Below are positions 31,910 to 40,976 of a DNA stretch of 64,000 nt, one piece after another; the stretch's first letter is position 1, and the number at the start of each line of letters is the position of its first letter. Both the position numbers and the translations under genes were made by a program. Below the pieces are notes generated by a model. That model saw nothing but the letters and a program-made list of their open reading frames with translations, was not told where the DNA came from and ran no database searches. The stretch spans positions 62,001 through 126,000 of the forward strand of contig NZ_JBHZTH010000006.1 of the NCBI RefSeq assembly GCF_046545555.1, given 5' to 3'. Source of the DNA: Winogradskyella sp046545555. Lineage in GTDB: Bacteria; Bacteroidota; Bacteroidia; Flavobacteriales; Flavobacteriaceae.

Positions 31910-33667
31910 TTAATTAATGATCACTTTTATACTACCCAAGCCTTCTTTTGTTAGAACTTTTGCAAGATAAATACCTGCTTCTATATTAGCTACATTAATT
32001 GATAATTCTTTACTATCTGCATTGAAGCTATTTATTTTCTTTCCAAAAATATTATAAAGCGTAACTGATTCAATTATCTCAACTTTAGATTTAAAAGTCA
32101 AAACAGTATCAGAAGGATTTGGATAAATCGAAACGTTTTTTAATGTTAGTATTTGGTCTTCGCCATCACTCAGAGAATTTGATACAACTTGAATATCATC
32201 AAATAAAAATGTAGCATTTGCAGAAGCATCATTTGCTCCATTGTAGCCAAGCATTAAGGTTAAAACATCATAAATTGGGCTATCAGCATTAGAAAGATCC
32301 CAAGTATAAGTAGCCCATTCGCCCGAAACAGTTGTGAATGCGTCTTCTTCTTTACCAAAAGCATTAGGAACAATATTTTCTAACTTAAATTTTAATGTTG
32401 TGCCTACAGGAGCATCTGTATATACTTTCATAGAGAGTGTTCCTACTGTAGACATATTTTCAATAGGACTAGTTAATATCAACTTACTTCGCATAAAACC
32501 TGCACCACCACTTCTAACAAATTGCCCAACTGTAGCACTTGGATTGTTTGCATCTATCTGCGGATTAGGAATTACGGTTGTTATTGCACCGAAAAAATTA
32601 GTAAAATCTGAAGTAACAACACTGTTATTTTCAAAATCTACAGGCACTGTGGTTGGTATAGGATCTGGTATGGCAGGTCCTGTGAGTTGTTGTATATCGT
32701 CAAACAAAAATGTTGATGCTGAGGTGCCATTTCCTACATTTCCAAAATCGAACATAAATTGTATTCTATCATAATCATTAGCTTGGCCATCAAAATTCCA
32801 GCTTGCCGTTTCCCATTGACCAGACAGTGTGGTTATATAATCTAAATTGGTCGTGCCGCTTGCGTTCTCTAATTCTAATTTTATGCGAGTGCCTACAGGA
32901 GCATTGGTAAACAATTTCATAGAGATATGCCACTGAGTTGTTAAATCTATGGTGTTATCTAAAAATATTTTACTTCCTGCCCAAAAGTCTCCACCATCGC
33001 GAATTATTTGTCCAACTGTTGCGCTATTATTGCTAGCATCTATTTGTGGATTCGCTATAATATTAGCTGTTGCACCACCATTGTTAAGGAAATCAGTAGC
33101 TACAATTCCGTTTTCAAAATCAATAGGCAAGGATGTAGGTACAGGTGCAACTGGTCCTGAAATTTGTTCTATGTCATCGAAATAGAAAGTTGAGTTGGCT
33201 GTGCCGTCTCCGACATTTCCAAAATCGAACATAAATACGATTTCATTTAAATTATTAGCGGTTCCTACAAAAATCCATTCGAGTGTTTCCCATGTCCCAG
33301 AAACTGTGGTGAATGTATCAAATTCTGCAGATGGACCTGAGCCTTCTAGTTTAAATTTAACTGTTGTTCCTATTGGCGCAGTTGTGTATACCTTCATTGA
33401 TATTTTAGTTAATACAGAAAAATCAAGGTTATTACTTAATAGGATCTTGCTTCCAGAAAAAATTGCCCCTCCGTCTCTTACAATTTGTGCTACAGTACTA
33501 CTTGTATTAATACCAGACATATTTGGGTTTGCAGTTACTGTGGCAGTTCCGCCATCGAAATCCACAAAATCAGAAGTTGTTATGTCTCCTTCGAAATTAA
33601 TAGGTAGACTTTGAGAAAAGCCTGTAAAGAAAATCATTGAGGCTAATAGAAAATAAAAATGCTTCAT
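31910..33667 (-). CDS. Secreted T9SS cargo with three repeated carbohydrate-binding-like domains
   Basis: With the start at 33667 (MKHFYFLLASMIFFTGFSQ, a signal peptide) the protein has 585 residues; a longer frame would only add a non-signal leader. Three copies of a roughly 150-residue beta domain follow (about 21-170, 182-330, 345-500). Each opens with an LPINFE-like phrase and a GGATANIIANPQIDASN-like stretch and ends with TFYFDDIEQ-like residues. The fold looks like a galactose-binding jelly roll. The last 70 residues are a type A sorting domain (SIYPNPSDTVLTF...GIYLAKVL). The product is probably exported by T9SS to bind glycans outside the cell. No catalytic domain is seen. Confidence 0.85.
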   Translation of the reverse strand: MKHFYFLLASMIFFTGFSQSLPINFEGDITTSDFVDFDGGTATVTANPNMSGINTSSTVAQIVRDGGAIFSGSKILLSNNLDFSVLTKISMKVYTTAPIGTTVKFKLEGSGPSAEFDTFTTVSGTWETLEWIFVGTANNLNEIVFMFDFGNVGDGTANSTFYFDDIEQISGPVAPVPTSLPIDFENGIVATDFLNNGGATANIIANPQIDASNNSATVGQIIRDGGDFWAGSKIFLDNTIDLTTQWHISMKLFTNAPVGTRIKLELENASGTTNLDYITTLSGQWETASWNFDGQANDYDRIQFMFDFGNVGNGTSASTFLFDDIQQLTGPAIPDPIPTTVPVDFENNSVVTSDFTNFFGAITTVIPNPQIDANNPSATVGQFVRSGGAGFMRSKLILTSPIENMSTVGTLSMKVYTDAPVGTTLKFKLENIVPNAFGKEEDAFTTVSGEWATYTWDLSNADSPIYDVLTLMLGYNGANDASANATFLFDDIQVVSNSLSDGEDQILTLKNVSIYPNPSDTVLTFKSKVEIIESVTLYNIFGKKINSFNADSKELSINVANIEAGIYLAKVLTKEGLGSIKVIIN

Positions 33668-33816
33668 AAATATAATGGATAAAACTTCGCCGAATATAGC
33701 ATTCTTAGCGTAATTTAAAACCTCATTAACCACTACATGAGCCATACATTTATTGAATAGTAGGGTTAGTAGACCAATTAATACAAGCTTTTTAACCTTA
33801 TCAATAATGCGGGAAT

Positions 33817-35022
33817 CTATTCGTAGGTGAATACAACTTCCCCTTTGGTATTTATATAAGCATTCTTTTTATTCATACGGATTTTGGCTAAGCCACCACT
33901 AAAACTAGCATTTAGGTAATTTGAAGGACTATCGAAATCGAGATCAAAAGCAGATTCACCTGTTTTATCTATAAATTCACAACCATTTGCCCGAGAATAA
34001 ACAAATGCAAAACCTTCTGAGAAATCTAGGCCATATTCATATTTAAATTCAGAGATAGGTTCGCCTTTTGCATTAATATAGCCTGTTTTACCAGAATCAT
34101 TTCTTACCATAATTATGTCACTCTTGTAAAAATATTTTGAGATATGTCGATAGTTTGGTTGAATAATATAATTTCCTCTATTATCAATAATTCCATATTT
34201 ATTAGTATTTATATCTTTGACGAGGGCTTTTCCATTATAAAAGTCTGAAACTGTTTTAAACTTTAAAGGAATAGCTGTGTTGCCTTTTTTATCTAAATAG
34301 CCTGCTTTAGTTCTATCTGCGTTATATACTTGTACTAGATTTTCTTGATAATTACCTGTCAAATAGTTTAATGGAAACACCATTTCCCCATTCATTTTAA
34401 AATATCCCATTTTTTGAGTGGATGGATAGCTTGAGCCAAAGGTTACTGCAAATGTGATGACTCCATTATTGACTTTGTCATTTAAGTATAACAGTTCTTT
34501 GCCTACTGGTTTATTAGCGCGTTGCCGTTTATAAGCTTCAATAGGATCGAAAACAATTTTGCCCTCTTTATTAATAACAGACCTAATACCATAGTCTTTT
34601 TCAATAACCGCGAAACCATTATGAAACGGATGTGCTTTGTATAAACTTGCTTGAAATATAATTTCACCTTTGGTATTAATATAACCAGATTTATCGTCTA
34701 AACGCACAGCAGCTCTACCATCGGAAAAATCACTTCCCCAGTATAAATATTGCTGGTATTGCAATGGGATTACTACTTCTCCATGATAGTCTATATATCC
34801 CAATTTACTTTCATTATTTTCTCTTTTAACGACTGCACAGAGGCCTTCGCTAAATAGGCCTACGGTTGTATATTGAGGTTCTACAATGATCTCGCCTTTC
34901 TGGTTTATAAATCCAAAAAGATTATTTGTCTTAAATCTAAATAGCTTATTTTCAGACTCTTGGGCTATACTTGAAATCGAAAAAAACAAAATAAAAAGTA
35001 TTGACAATAGTGGCTTTTTCAT
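33817..35022 (-). CDS. Secreted WG-repeat protein
   Basis: The 401 residues begin with a signal peptide (MKKPLLSILFILFFSISSIAQ). About eight WG (KWG-like) repeats follow, each with a pattern like LGYIDYHGEVVIPLQYQ or SGYINTKGEIIFQASLY and a following FSEGLAVV-like segment. WG repeats build beta-rich folds of unknown ligand; many Bacteroidota carry such surface or periplasmic proteins. It lies 16 bases behind an unusual PLP enzyme gene and is probably in its transcript, though the two locations (exported versus cytoplasmic) do not suggest a joint reaction. Confidence 0.88.
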   Translation of the reverse strand: MKKPLLSILFILFFSISSIAQESENKLFRFKTNNLFGFINQKGEIIVEPQYTTVGLFSEGLCAVVKRENNESKLGYIDYHGEVVIPLQYQQYLYWGSDFSDGRAAVRLDDKSGYINTKGEIIFQASLYKAHPFHNGFAVIEKDYGIRSVINKEGKIVFDPIEAYKRQRANKPVGKELLYLNDKVNNGVITFAVTFGSSYPSTQKMGYFKMNGEMVFPLNYLTGNYQENLVQVYNADRTKAGYLDKKGNTAIPLKFKTVSDFYNGKALVKDINTNKYGIIDNRGNYIIQPNYRHISKYFYKSDIIMVRNDSGKTGYINAKGEPISEFKYEYGLDFSEGFAFVYSRANGCEFIDKTGESAFDLDFDSPSNYLNASFSGGLAKIRMNKKNAYINTKGEVVFTYE

Positions 35023-35038
35023 AATAGTGTTTTAAAAA

Positions 35039-36883
35039 CTAAATATGGTTAGCAAAAGCATTAAAGACTTCTTTATGCTTTTCTAAATCCATGTTAGGGG
35101 ATAAAGCAACACGAGCGATATAATCTTTATCACCTTCTTTGGTAGTTCCTTGTGTTGATGTTGCTGGTATGGTCCAATAACAACCCTGTAATTGTCCATA
35201 ACTTACACAATATTTACTTTCATTTGGAATTTCTGTAATCATTAAGGTAATAAGCTTATGATTCAAACTACGTTTGTAAGTTTCTTTTTCTTCAGGAGAA
35301 TTTCCTTTTGTTGGCAGATCTAATGAAAATACTGAAGGTGTAAAGCCTTGTGCAGCCAATTCTTCAGAAACAAAATTGATTTTAGCTTCTGGTAATATCT
35401 CCTTTATGTAGCTAACAAATGCTCTTGTATTGATATATGCATTAGTAATCCTTTGATTCATGGAAGGCATTTGGGTTGCTAAAATCTCATACTGTAAGGC
35501 TGTTGCTTCATTATCGGATAGTAATAAATGCTGCTCTATTTTAGATATTAAGCTTTCCGCTTTTTTATTGCCTACACAATAACCAGCTGTGCATTTTCCA
35601 CCACTAGGAAACTTGGATCCACTCGCATAAGAAATCGTTCTTACTGTTGATAGTATTTCACCGTCACCTAGAAAGTGAATATTAGGACAAAATGTTTGGT
35701 CTAAGATAAAAACAGGGTCAATAGCTATGTTACCATTTGCAGTTATACGTTTTTTGCTCAAAACTGCTTTTAATTGTTCCAAATCCGGAACTTCAACTCT
35801 TGGGTTAGTTGGGATTTCGGCAATGATATATGGAATAGCGTCTTCCTTAGCAACTTTAGCTAAAACTGTTTCTAAGCTCGTTACCATATCATTATCGCCA
35901 TCCACAGCTAAATCTACAATTTCAACATTGTTTAAACATTCAGCAACTCGTCGTGCTTGGTCGTTAGTACCACCATAACAATTTGTAGGTACAATAAATT
36001 TAATCGCTTTATGGCTGTGATTCTCTTGTGCATCATGGATTAATCCCATCATAATGGCATACTGAACAGACAATCCACTTGAGCCAACTAATGGTTTTGT
36101 TGTAACGTCAGTTACGGTTTTAATAACGTCTAAAACACTTGTTTTGTTGGCTTCAATCTTATTATTTTGAGTTTCAAAAGAAGATTGTTTTACTAAAGAC
36201 TCTAAAGCCACAATACAGTTTGCAGGAGTCATGGCAATCGTCTCTCTTCTTCTCACATGCTGTATATCTGAGATATAATTGTCACTCTTTTCAGCATTTG
36301 CTATAAGAATACTTCCAAGACCATCATAAAGATTGACATAAAAATCAATAGCTGGGTTAAGGTTATTAGTGCTAAATTGATATTCTTGAGAAATGAAAAT
36401 GGTAGTGCCTTTGAATTCTGAAATAGTGCCCTCATTCCCAACTTTCCTTAACTCAAAATCATAGCCATAAACGCTTTTTATCAGTTCTGTATCGAAAGAC
36501 TCTGGTAATTCATCAGTGAAAACAATTCGTGTTTTTTTATTCGCTAATAAATTTGTTCTAAGCACTGCTAAAACTGGGACTGTTTGAGAAGAAAAACTAA
36601 TAATGTTTTCTGATTTTAAGCCATGTAATTTGGCAATTGCCCATTCTAATACACAAGATAATGGGTGACCTAATCTAATATAATCGTAAGCCGTTGGTAA
36701 TTCATTAAGTACTGATGACTCTGAATTGTTGCTATTATATAAGCTTTCAAACTGATCAATAAATTGTGTTTTTGCCAATGACTCATTATAAATATCTAGT
36801 CTATGAGTAGTTAGCTTTAGCCAATCTTCTGGCATATTTTCTAATACATCTTTTATATAACTCAGTAGTTTTTGGTCTTGCAT
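35039..36883 (-). CDS. Cys/Met-metabolism-type PLP enzyme with long N-terminal extension
   Basis: Residues 230-614 are a fold-type I PLP enzyme of the cystathionine synthase/lyase group: NCYGGTND near 301, EIPTNPRVEVPDL at 356-368, the cofactor Asp395 in LDQTFCP, and Lys424 in SGSKFPSGGK as the probable Schiff-base lysine. The usual family length is 380-430, so there are about 200 extra residues at the front. Those contain RLGHPLSCVLEWAIAKLHG (70-88), which itself resembles the start of the same fold. No signal peptide, so cytoplasmic. It should act on sulfur amino acids or similar substrates; exact reaction unknown. A -7 promoter box lies 24 bases upstream. Confidence 0.85.
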   Translation of the reverse strand: MQDQKLLSYIKDVLENMPEDWLKLTTHRLDIYNESLAKTQFIDQFESLYNSNNSESSVLNELPTAYDYIRLGHPLSCVLEWAIAKLHGLKSENIISFSSQTVPVLAVLRTNLLANKKTRIVFTDELPESFDTELIKSVYGYDFELRKVGNEGTISEFKGTTIFISQEYQFSTNNLNPAIDFYVNLYDGLGSILIANAEKSDNYISDIQHVRRRETIAMTPANCIVALESLVKQSSFETQNNKIEANKTSVLDVIKTVTDVTTKPLVGSSGLSVQYAIMMGLIHDAQENHSHKAIKFIVPTNCYGGTNDQARRVAECLNNVEIVDLAVDGDNDMVTSLETVLAKVAKEDAIPYIIAEIPTNPRVEVPDLEQLKAVLSKKRITANGNIAIDPVFILDQTFCPNIHFLGDGEILSTVRTISYASGSKFPSGGKCTAGYCVGNKKAESLISKIEQHLLLSDNEATALQYEILATQMPSMNQRITNAYINTRAFVSYIKEILPEAKINFVSEELAAQGFTPSVFSLDLPTKGNSPEEKETYKRSLNHKLITLMITEIPNESKYCVSYGQLQGCYWTIPATSTQGTTKEGDKDYIARVALSPNMDLEKHKEVFNAFANHI

Positions 36884-36906
36884 CTTATTTACGTACTAAT
36901 AGATTG

Positions 36907-36914
36907 TAAAGATA
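36907..36914 (-). promoter_or_regulatory. -7 promoter element of the PLP-enzyme gene
   Basis: On the minus strand this reads TATCTTTA, matching TAnnTTTR, 23 bases before the ATG. No TTG is found at the expected spacing upstream. Confidence 0.45.
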
Positions 36915-36965
36915 CATTAGTTGTAGCTTCTTTAAAACCTTACAAGACGTTTTGGGAATCTATTT

Positions 36966-37853
36966 TTATTTTAAATGTTTCTTAAAAAATGCAATAGTAC
37001 GCTCCCAAGACAAGTTAGCAGCCTTTTTATCATAACGTGGAGTTGTATTGTTATGAAAACCATGATTTACTTCAGGATAAATATAGGCTTGGTGTTCAAT
37101 TTTGTTTTCTTTTAGAATCTTTTCAAATGCTGGCCAACCTGCATTAACACGTTTGTCTAATTCACCATATTGAAGTAACAGCGGAGCTTTAATTTTCACT
37201 GCGTCTTCAGCTTCTGGTTGTCTGCCATAATAGGGTACTGCTGCACCTAACTCTGGTAAGTTAACGGCCATCATGTTAGAAATCCAACCGCCAAAACAAA
37301 AACCAACCACACCAACATTACCATCACAATTTTCATGATTTTTAAGATGATGATATGCTGCGATAAAATCTTTTAGCATTTCATTTCTATCTCTTTTTTT
37401 CTGCATAGTTCTACCATCATCATCATTACCAGGATAGCCACCGAGAGGACTTAGAGCATCAGGTGCCAGAGAGATAAAATCAGCTTTTGCAGTGCGACGA
37501 CAAACATCTTCTATATATGGATTGAGACCTCTATTTTCATGAACTACAATAACACCAGGTAATTTTAGTTTGTTACCTTTTGGTTGTGCTAATAGACCTT
37601 TTATAGTACCACCACCTTTTGAAGATTCAAAGTTAATATAGCCAGAATCTATAGTTGGATCATTGGGTTGAACTAATAAACTATCTACATAATTTGGTGA
37701 CATAAAACTCAATAATGAAGATACAGTTAAGCCGCCAACAGCATATAAACCTAGTTTTTCAACAAACTGTTTTCTATTGAGTTTATTATGTGCGTAATCG
37801 TCATAGAGATCGAATACGTCTTGATTGATATCTTCCTTTTTTAAGTCTTTCAT
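36966..37853 (-). CDS. Dienelactone hydrolase family protein, membrane-anchored
   Basis: This 295-residue alpha/beta hydrolase keeps the dienelactone hydrolase triad: Cys186 in GFCFGG, Asp233 in GELDKRV and His264 in NHGFHN. The substrate (a lactone or ester) is not known. The N-terminus carries a Tat-like segment: NRKQFVEKLGLYAVGGLTVSSLLSF near 26-50 has only one arginine before a lysine and then a hydrophobic stretch, so it may be exported or anchored at the inner membrane. It follows paiB by 33 bases, in the same direction as DUF1569 and paiB, and is likely in one transcript. Confidence 0.9.
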   Translation of the reverse strand: MKDLKKEDINQDVFDLYDDYAHNKLNRKQFVEKLGLYAVGGLTVSSLLSFMSPNYVDSLLVQPNDPTIDSGYINFESSKGGGTIKGLLAQPKGNKLKLPGVIVVHENRGLNPYIEDVCRRTAKADFISLAPDALSPLGGYPGNDDDGRTMQKKRDRNEMLKDFIAAYHHLKNHENCDGNVGVVGFCFGGWISNMMAVNLPELGAAVPYYGRQPEAEDAVKIKAPLLLQYGELDKRVNAGWPAFEKILKENKIEHQAYIYPEVNHGFHNNTTPRYDKKAANLSWERTIAFFKKHLK

Positions 37854-37886
37854 TAATAAAATTTTAGAGTAATAAGTTACGAATTT

Positions 37887-38477
37887 TTAAATTACTTTGT
37901 CTAGAAACTGTTTAATACTCTCTTGATTTGCTCTTATTAATTCTTTACGAGCTAAATTAATATCCTTTGGTTTTTTGTCTTGCGAAAGTTTAAACTTCCC
38001 TTCCCAATCGGTTATGGTAATTTCAAACATTTCAATATATTTGAGATTTGCGTCTAATCTAGGATTTTCTGGTTCTAAAACGTATTTATGTTCTGGTGCT
38101 TCTAAAAACTCAGTCATTGTAATTAGAGATTCTTTAAGTGCTGCTTTACTTTCTATTGCTTTTACAGTTCCTTTTAGGTGTACTTTAATATAATTCCATG
38201 TTGGCAATTGTGTTGTGGAATAGACACTTGGTGAGATGTAACATTCCGGTCCGGCAAAAATTATGGTAACCTTATTATTGTCTTTTAATAGTTTGGCTTG
38301 AGGATTATAAATATCTATATGACCAATCAGTTTTCCATTTTCGTAAACCAAAGGTAAATGTGTTATTAACGGCTCATCATCTTTTACAGAGATGACAGTG
38401 GCTAAAGGATACGATTTTATAACCTCAATTATGTGATTAATATCATCGTCTTGATGTTTTTTTGGAGGATAATTCAT
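37887..38477 (-). CDS. PaiB-type FMN-binding protein
   Basis: The 196 residues match the PaiB family of FMN-binding split-barrel proteins: MNYPPKKHQ at the start, YPLATVISVKDDEPLITHLPLVYE in the first strand pair, LPTWNYIKVHLKGTVKAIE in the barrel and MFEITITDWEGKFKLSQDK near the end. In Bacillus, PaiB is described as a negative regulator of sporulation and degradative enzymes; in this organism a flavin-linked enzyme is as likely. The start overlaps the upstream DUF1569 stop by one base (TAATG), so translation is probably coupled. Confidence 0.9.
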   Translation of the reverse strand: MNYPPKKHQDDDINHIIEVIKSYPLATVISVKDDEPLITHLPLVYENGKLIGHIDIYNPQAKLLKDNNKVTIIFAGPECYISPSVYSTTQLPTWNYIKVHLKGTVKAIESKAALKESLITMTEFLEAPEHKYVLEPENPRLDANLKYIEMFEITITDWEGKFKLSQDKKPKDINLARKELIRANQESIKQFLDKVI

Positions 38478-38920
38478 TACACTCCAAACTGTCTAAAGTG
38501 ATGGTCTAGATGCTTGTATTGCATTTTTCCCCATTGGTCTTTAGTTAATTTTCCAAAAGCAGGATGTGGCTGCCAGTCATTGCGAGATCGTTGCGAATTT
38601 AACTCATTAAGAAGTTCTGAGATGGCGTGTTTTTCAGTTTTAAAATCTTTTGTGTCAGTTATAGCAAAGCCCTTAGCTGTTGGTAAGTTCTTTCTCCATG
38701 GTTTATTGCTATACATTGACTTTTTAAACAAAAGGTTAATTAACCAATTAGGTTTTACGCCATAATCTTTTTTTTCTAAAATAATATTTAGTGGCATTTG
38801 ACAATGATATAACATTTGCCCTGTATCCATTTTACCCCAATTTGCTGAGATATCTTCGTTTAAGTTATTAAGTCTTGATACTAACTCATCGTAGACTCCG
38901 TCTTCAAAAAATGATTTCAT
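38477..38920 (-). CDS. DUF1569 (DinB-like) protein
   Basis: The 147 residues are a four-helix DinB-like bundle with the DUF1569 ending HPAFGKLTKDQWGKMQYKHLDHHFRQFGV. Possible metal ligands are His in LYHCQMP and the histidines of KHLDHHFRQF. Reaction unknown; no signal peptide. It is the first gene of a three-gene operon with paiB and a dienelactone hydrolase. radC runs divergently from the other side of the 62-base gap, which carries the radC promoter box. Confidence 0.85.
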   Translation of the reverse strand: MKSFFEDGVYDELVSRLNNLNEDISANWGKMDTGQMLYHCQMPLNIILEKKDYGVKPNWLINLLFKKSMYSNKPWRKNLPTAKGFAITDTKDFKTEKHAISELLNELNSQRSRNDWQPHPAFGKLTKDQWGKMQYKHLDHHFRQFGV

Positions 38921-38970
38921 AGTTAGATTAAATTAATTGATTTATTTAGTCGCTTAAATTTACAATTTTT

Positions 38971-38978
38971 TATCTTTA
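38971..38978 (+). promoter_or_regulatory. -7 promoter element of radC, next to the start codon
   Basis: TATCTTTA fits TAnnTTTR and ends 4 bases before the ATG, the same distance as at the GbsR-like gene and mpl. The resulting transcript would have almost no leader. No TTG at optimal spacing was found. Confidence 0.5.
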
Positions 38979-38982
38979 AACC

Positions 38983-39681
38983 ATGTCAGAAAAACCGACT
39001 TCATTTTCAATAAAAAAATGGTCTCAAGATGATCAGCCTAGAGAAAAACTTAGAGATAAAGGAAAGTCTGTATTAAGTGATGCAGAACTTGTAGCCATTT
39101 TAATAGGTTCGGGTAATAGAGAAGAAAGTGCTGTGGATTTGAGTAAACGAATTTTGGCTAGTGCTAATAATAATCTTAATGCTTTAGGAAAATTATCGAT
39201 TAAACAGCTTATGGCATTTAAGGGTATAGGTGAAGCTAAAGCAATTACAATTACAGCAGCTTTAGAGTTAGGAAGACGACGTCGATTGGAAGAAAGTTTA
39301 GATTTAGAAAAAATTACATCAAGTCGCTCGGTTTATGATATTATGCAACCTCTTCTAGGTGAATTACCTCATGAAGAATTCTGGATTTTGTACCTTAATA
39401 ACTCAAATAAAGTTATAAGAAAAAATCAACTCAGTAAAGGTGGGATTACAGGTACATTAGTAGATGTGAGATTGGTTTTAAAAACTGCCTTAGAGTTTGG
39501 AGCCACAGCTTTAGTGCTTTGTCATAACCATCCGTCAGGAACCTTAAATCCGAGCCAGGCTGATAAAGATATCACTCAGAAATTAAAATCTGCTGCGGAA
39601 AGTTTAGATATTAAAGTTTTAGATCACCTTATTGTAACCGAGAAAACTTATTTTAGTTTTGCTGATCAAGAAATCTTATAA
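38983..39681 (+). CDS. radC: RadC/JAB-domain protein
   Basis: The 232 residues have an N-terminal helix-hairpin-helix-like segment (LMAFKGIGEAKAITITAALEL, about 76-97) and a JAB metalloprotease-type domain. The metal motif is intact: Glu131 or Glu132, His181 and His183 in CHNHPSG, Ser185 and Asp194 in PSQAD. Although named after DNA repair, the activity is not established. It is the first gene of a tightly packed operon: the next gene starts at its last base. Confidence 0.92.
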   Translation: MSEKPTSFSIKKWSQDDQPREKLRDKGKSVLSDAELVAILIGSGNREESAVDLSKRILASANNNLNALGKLSIKQLMAFKGIGEAKAITITAALELGRRRRLEESLDLEKITSSRSVYDIMQPLLGELPHEEFWILYLNNSNKVIRKNQLSKGGITGTLVDVRLVLKTALEFGATALVLCHNHPSGTLNPSQADKDITQKLKSAAESLDIKVLDHLIVTEKTYFSFADQEIL

Positions 39682-40976
39682 TGCTATTAGTCTACAGTCA
39701 TAAAATTACACCGCGTTTAAAATATACCTTTAGGCATATTTGTAGACGTATTTTAAACTTAGATGTAACTTTTACATCTAAGGTAGAGGATTTTATTGCT
39801 CACAATAGTCTTAAGATGTCTTATGCAAAACAACCTCTTAGTAATGAGTTGTTCGTAAGAAGTAATGAACTATTGTTTGAGAATGGTTTGTCTGATATAG
39901 ATATTAATGTTCAAAAATGGGATAACACCAAGGGCTTTTTTGCTACGGGAGATCGTAGTGATTTACCATTTGATATTTTTGCCGCTTCTTTTTATCTATT
40001 GAGTCGTTACGAGGAATACATGCCTCATGTTAAAGACGATTATGGTAGATTTTTAGCAAAAGAAAGTTTAGCATATAATCATCAGTTTTTAAACCAGCCA
40101 GTTGTGGATATTTGGGCTTTTAAGCTTCGAGATGTCTTAAAGGCGCGTTTTCCCGATTTTGATTTCCCAAAAAGAAAATATGCAATACAACCTGTAATTG
40201 ATGTGCCGACGGCTTTCTATTTTAGACAAAAAGGATTGTTACGCACAATTGGTGGAACTTTAAATGATCTTAGACGTTTTAAATTAAGACAATTGTATCA
40301 GCGTTATTCGGTTTTAATGGGTTTTAAAAGAGATCCATATGATACTTTTAAATGGATAATCACCAAGCAAAAACAAAGTAATTTTAAGTTTACAGTGTTA
40401 TTTTTAATTGGAGATTATTCTACATATGATAAAAATATAAACACAAACAAAAAGCAATTTGTGTCTTTAATAAAATCAATAGCCGATTATTGTAATGTAG
40501 GTATTAAGGCGTCTTATTTTGCATTAGATGATATTTTTATTTTAAAGAAAGAAAAGGTTAAAATGGAGGCAATAATAAATACAGATCTAAAAGCGGTTAG
40601 GCATTCATTTTCTAAATTAAATTTACCACAATCTTATCGTAATTTGGTTGAATTAGAAATTAACCAAGACTTTACTATGGGCTATATTGATACCTTAGGT
40701 TTTAGAGCAGGTACGTGTACCCCATTTCAATTTTATGATTTAGATTATGAAGTGCAAACCCCATTAAAAATTAACCCTTACCACTGTTTAGATTTTGCTT
40801 TGTTAAAATATGAATCTGAGCTAGATAAAACTGAACATTTACAAAAACTAATTGACGAAATAAAAGCAGTAAATGGTACATTTACTCCGATATTTCATAA
40901 TTATACTTTTAGTGATTCTAATAATTGGACAGGCTTTAGAACACTATTTAATCAAATATTAGAATCCGCTGAATAA
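39681..40976 (+). CDS. Polysaccharide-deacetylase-like protein with altered active site
   Basis: The 431 residues resemble a Bacteroidota group with an N-terminal DUF7033-like domain (SDLPFDIFAASFYLLSRYEEYM at about 94-115) and a C-terminal NodB-like deacetylase half from about residue 165. Motif 1 would be the metal-binding DxD: here it reads IDVPTAF, so the second Asp is replaced by Pro. Later landmarks are GFRAGTC and FTPIFHNYTF with one His. The full catalytic set is not seen, so activity is uncertain; it may act in cell-surface glycan handling. Overlaps radC and the following HAD gene by one base each (TAATG junctions), so all three are translationally coupled. Confidence 0.75.
   Translation: MLLVYSHKITPRLKYTFRHICRRILNLDVTFTSKVEDFIAHNSLKMSYAKQPLSNELFVRSNELLFENGLSDIDINVQKWDNTKGFFATGDRSDLPFDIFAASFYLLSRYEEYMPHVKDDYGRFLAKESLAYNHQFLNQPVVDIWAFKLRDVLKARFPDFDFPKRKYAIQPVIDVPTAFYFRQKGLLRTIGGTLNDLRRFKLRQLYQRYSVLMGFKRDPYDTFKWIITKQKQSNFKFTVLFLIGDYSTYDKNINTNKKQFVSLIKSIADYCNVGIKASYFALDDIFILKKEKVKMEAIINTDLKAVRHSFSKLNLPQSYRNLVELEINQDFTMGYIDTLGFRAGTCTPFQFYDLDYEVQTPLKINPYHCLDFALLKYESELDKTEHLQKLIDEIKAVNGTFTPIFHNYTFSDSNNWTGFRTLFNQILESAE

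Noticed and set aside
31910..33667. DNA repeats that could suggest a repeat array
   Set aside because: They encode three related protein domains; unit length and variation do not fit CRISPR or satellite repeats.
33668..33745. Longer N-terminus for the T9SS cargo
   Set aside because: Residues before MKHFYFLLAS do not form a signal peptide, while the shorter start gives a clear one.
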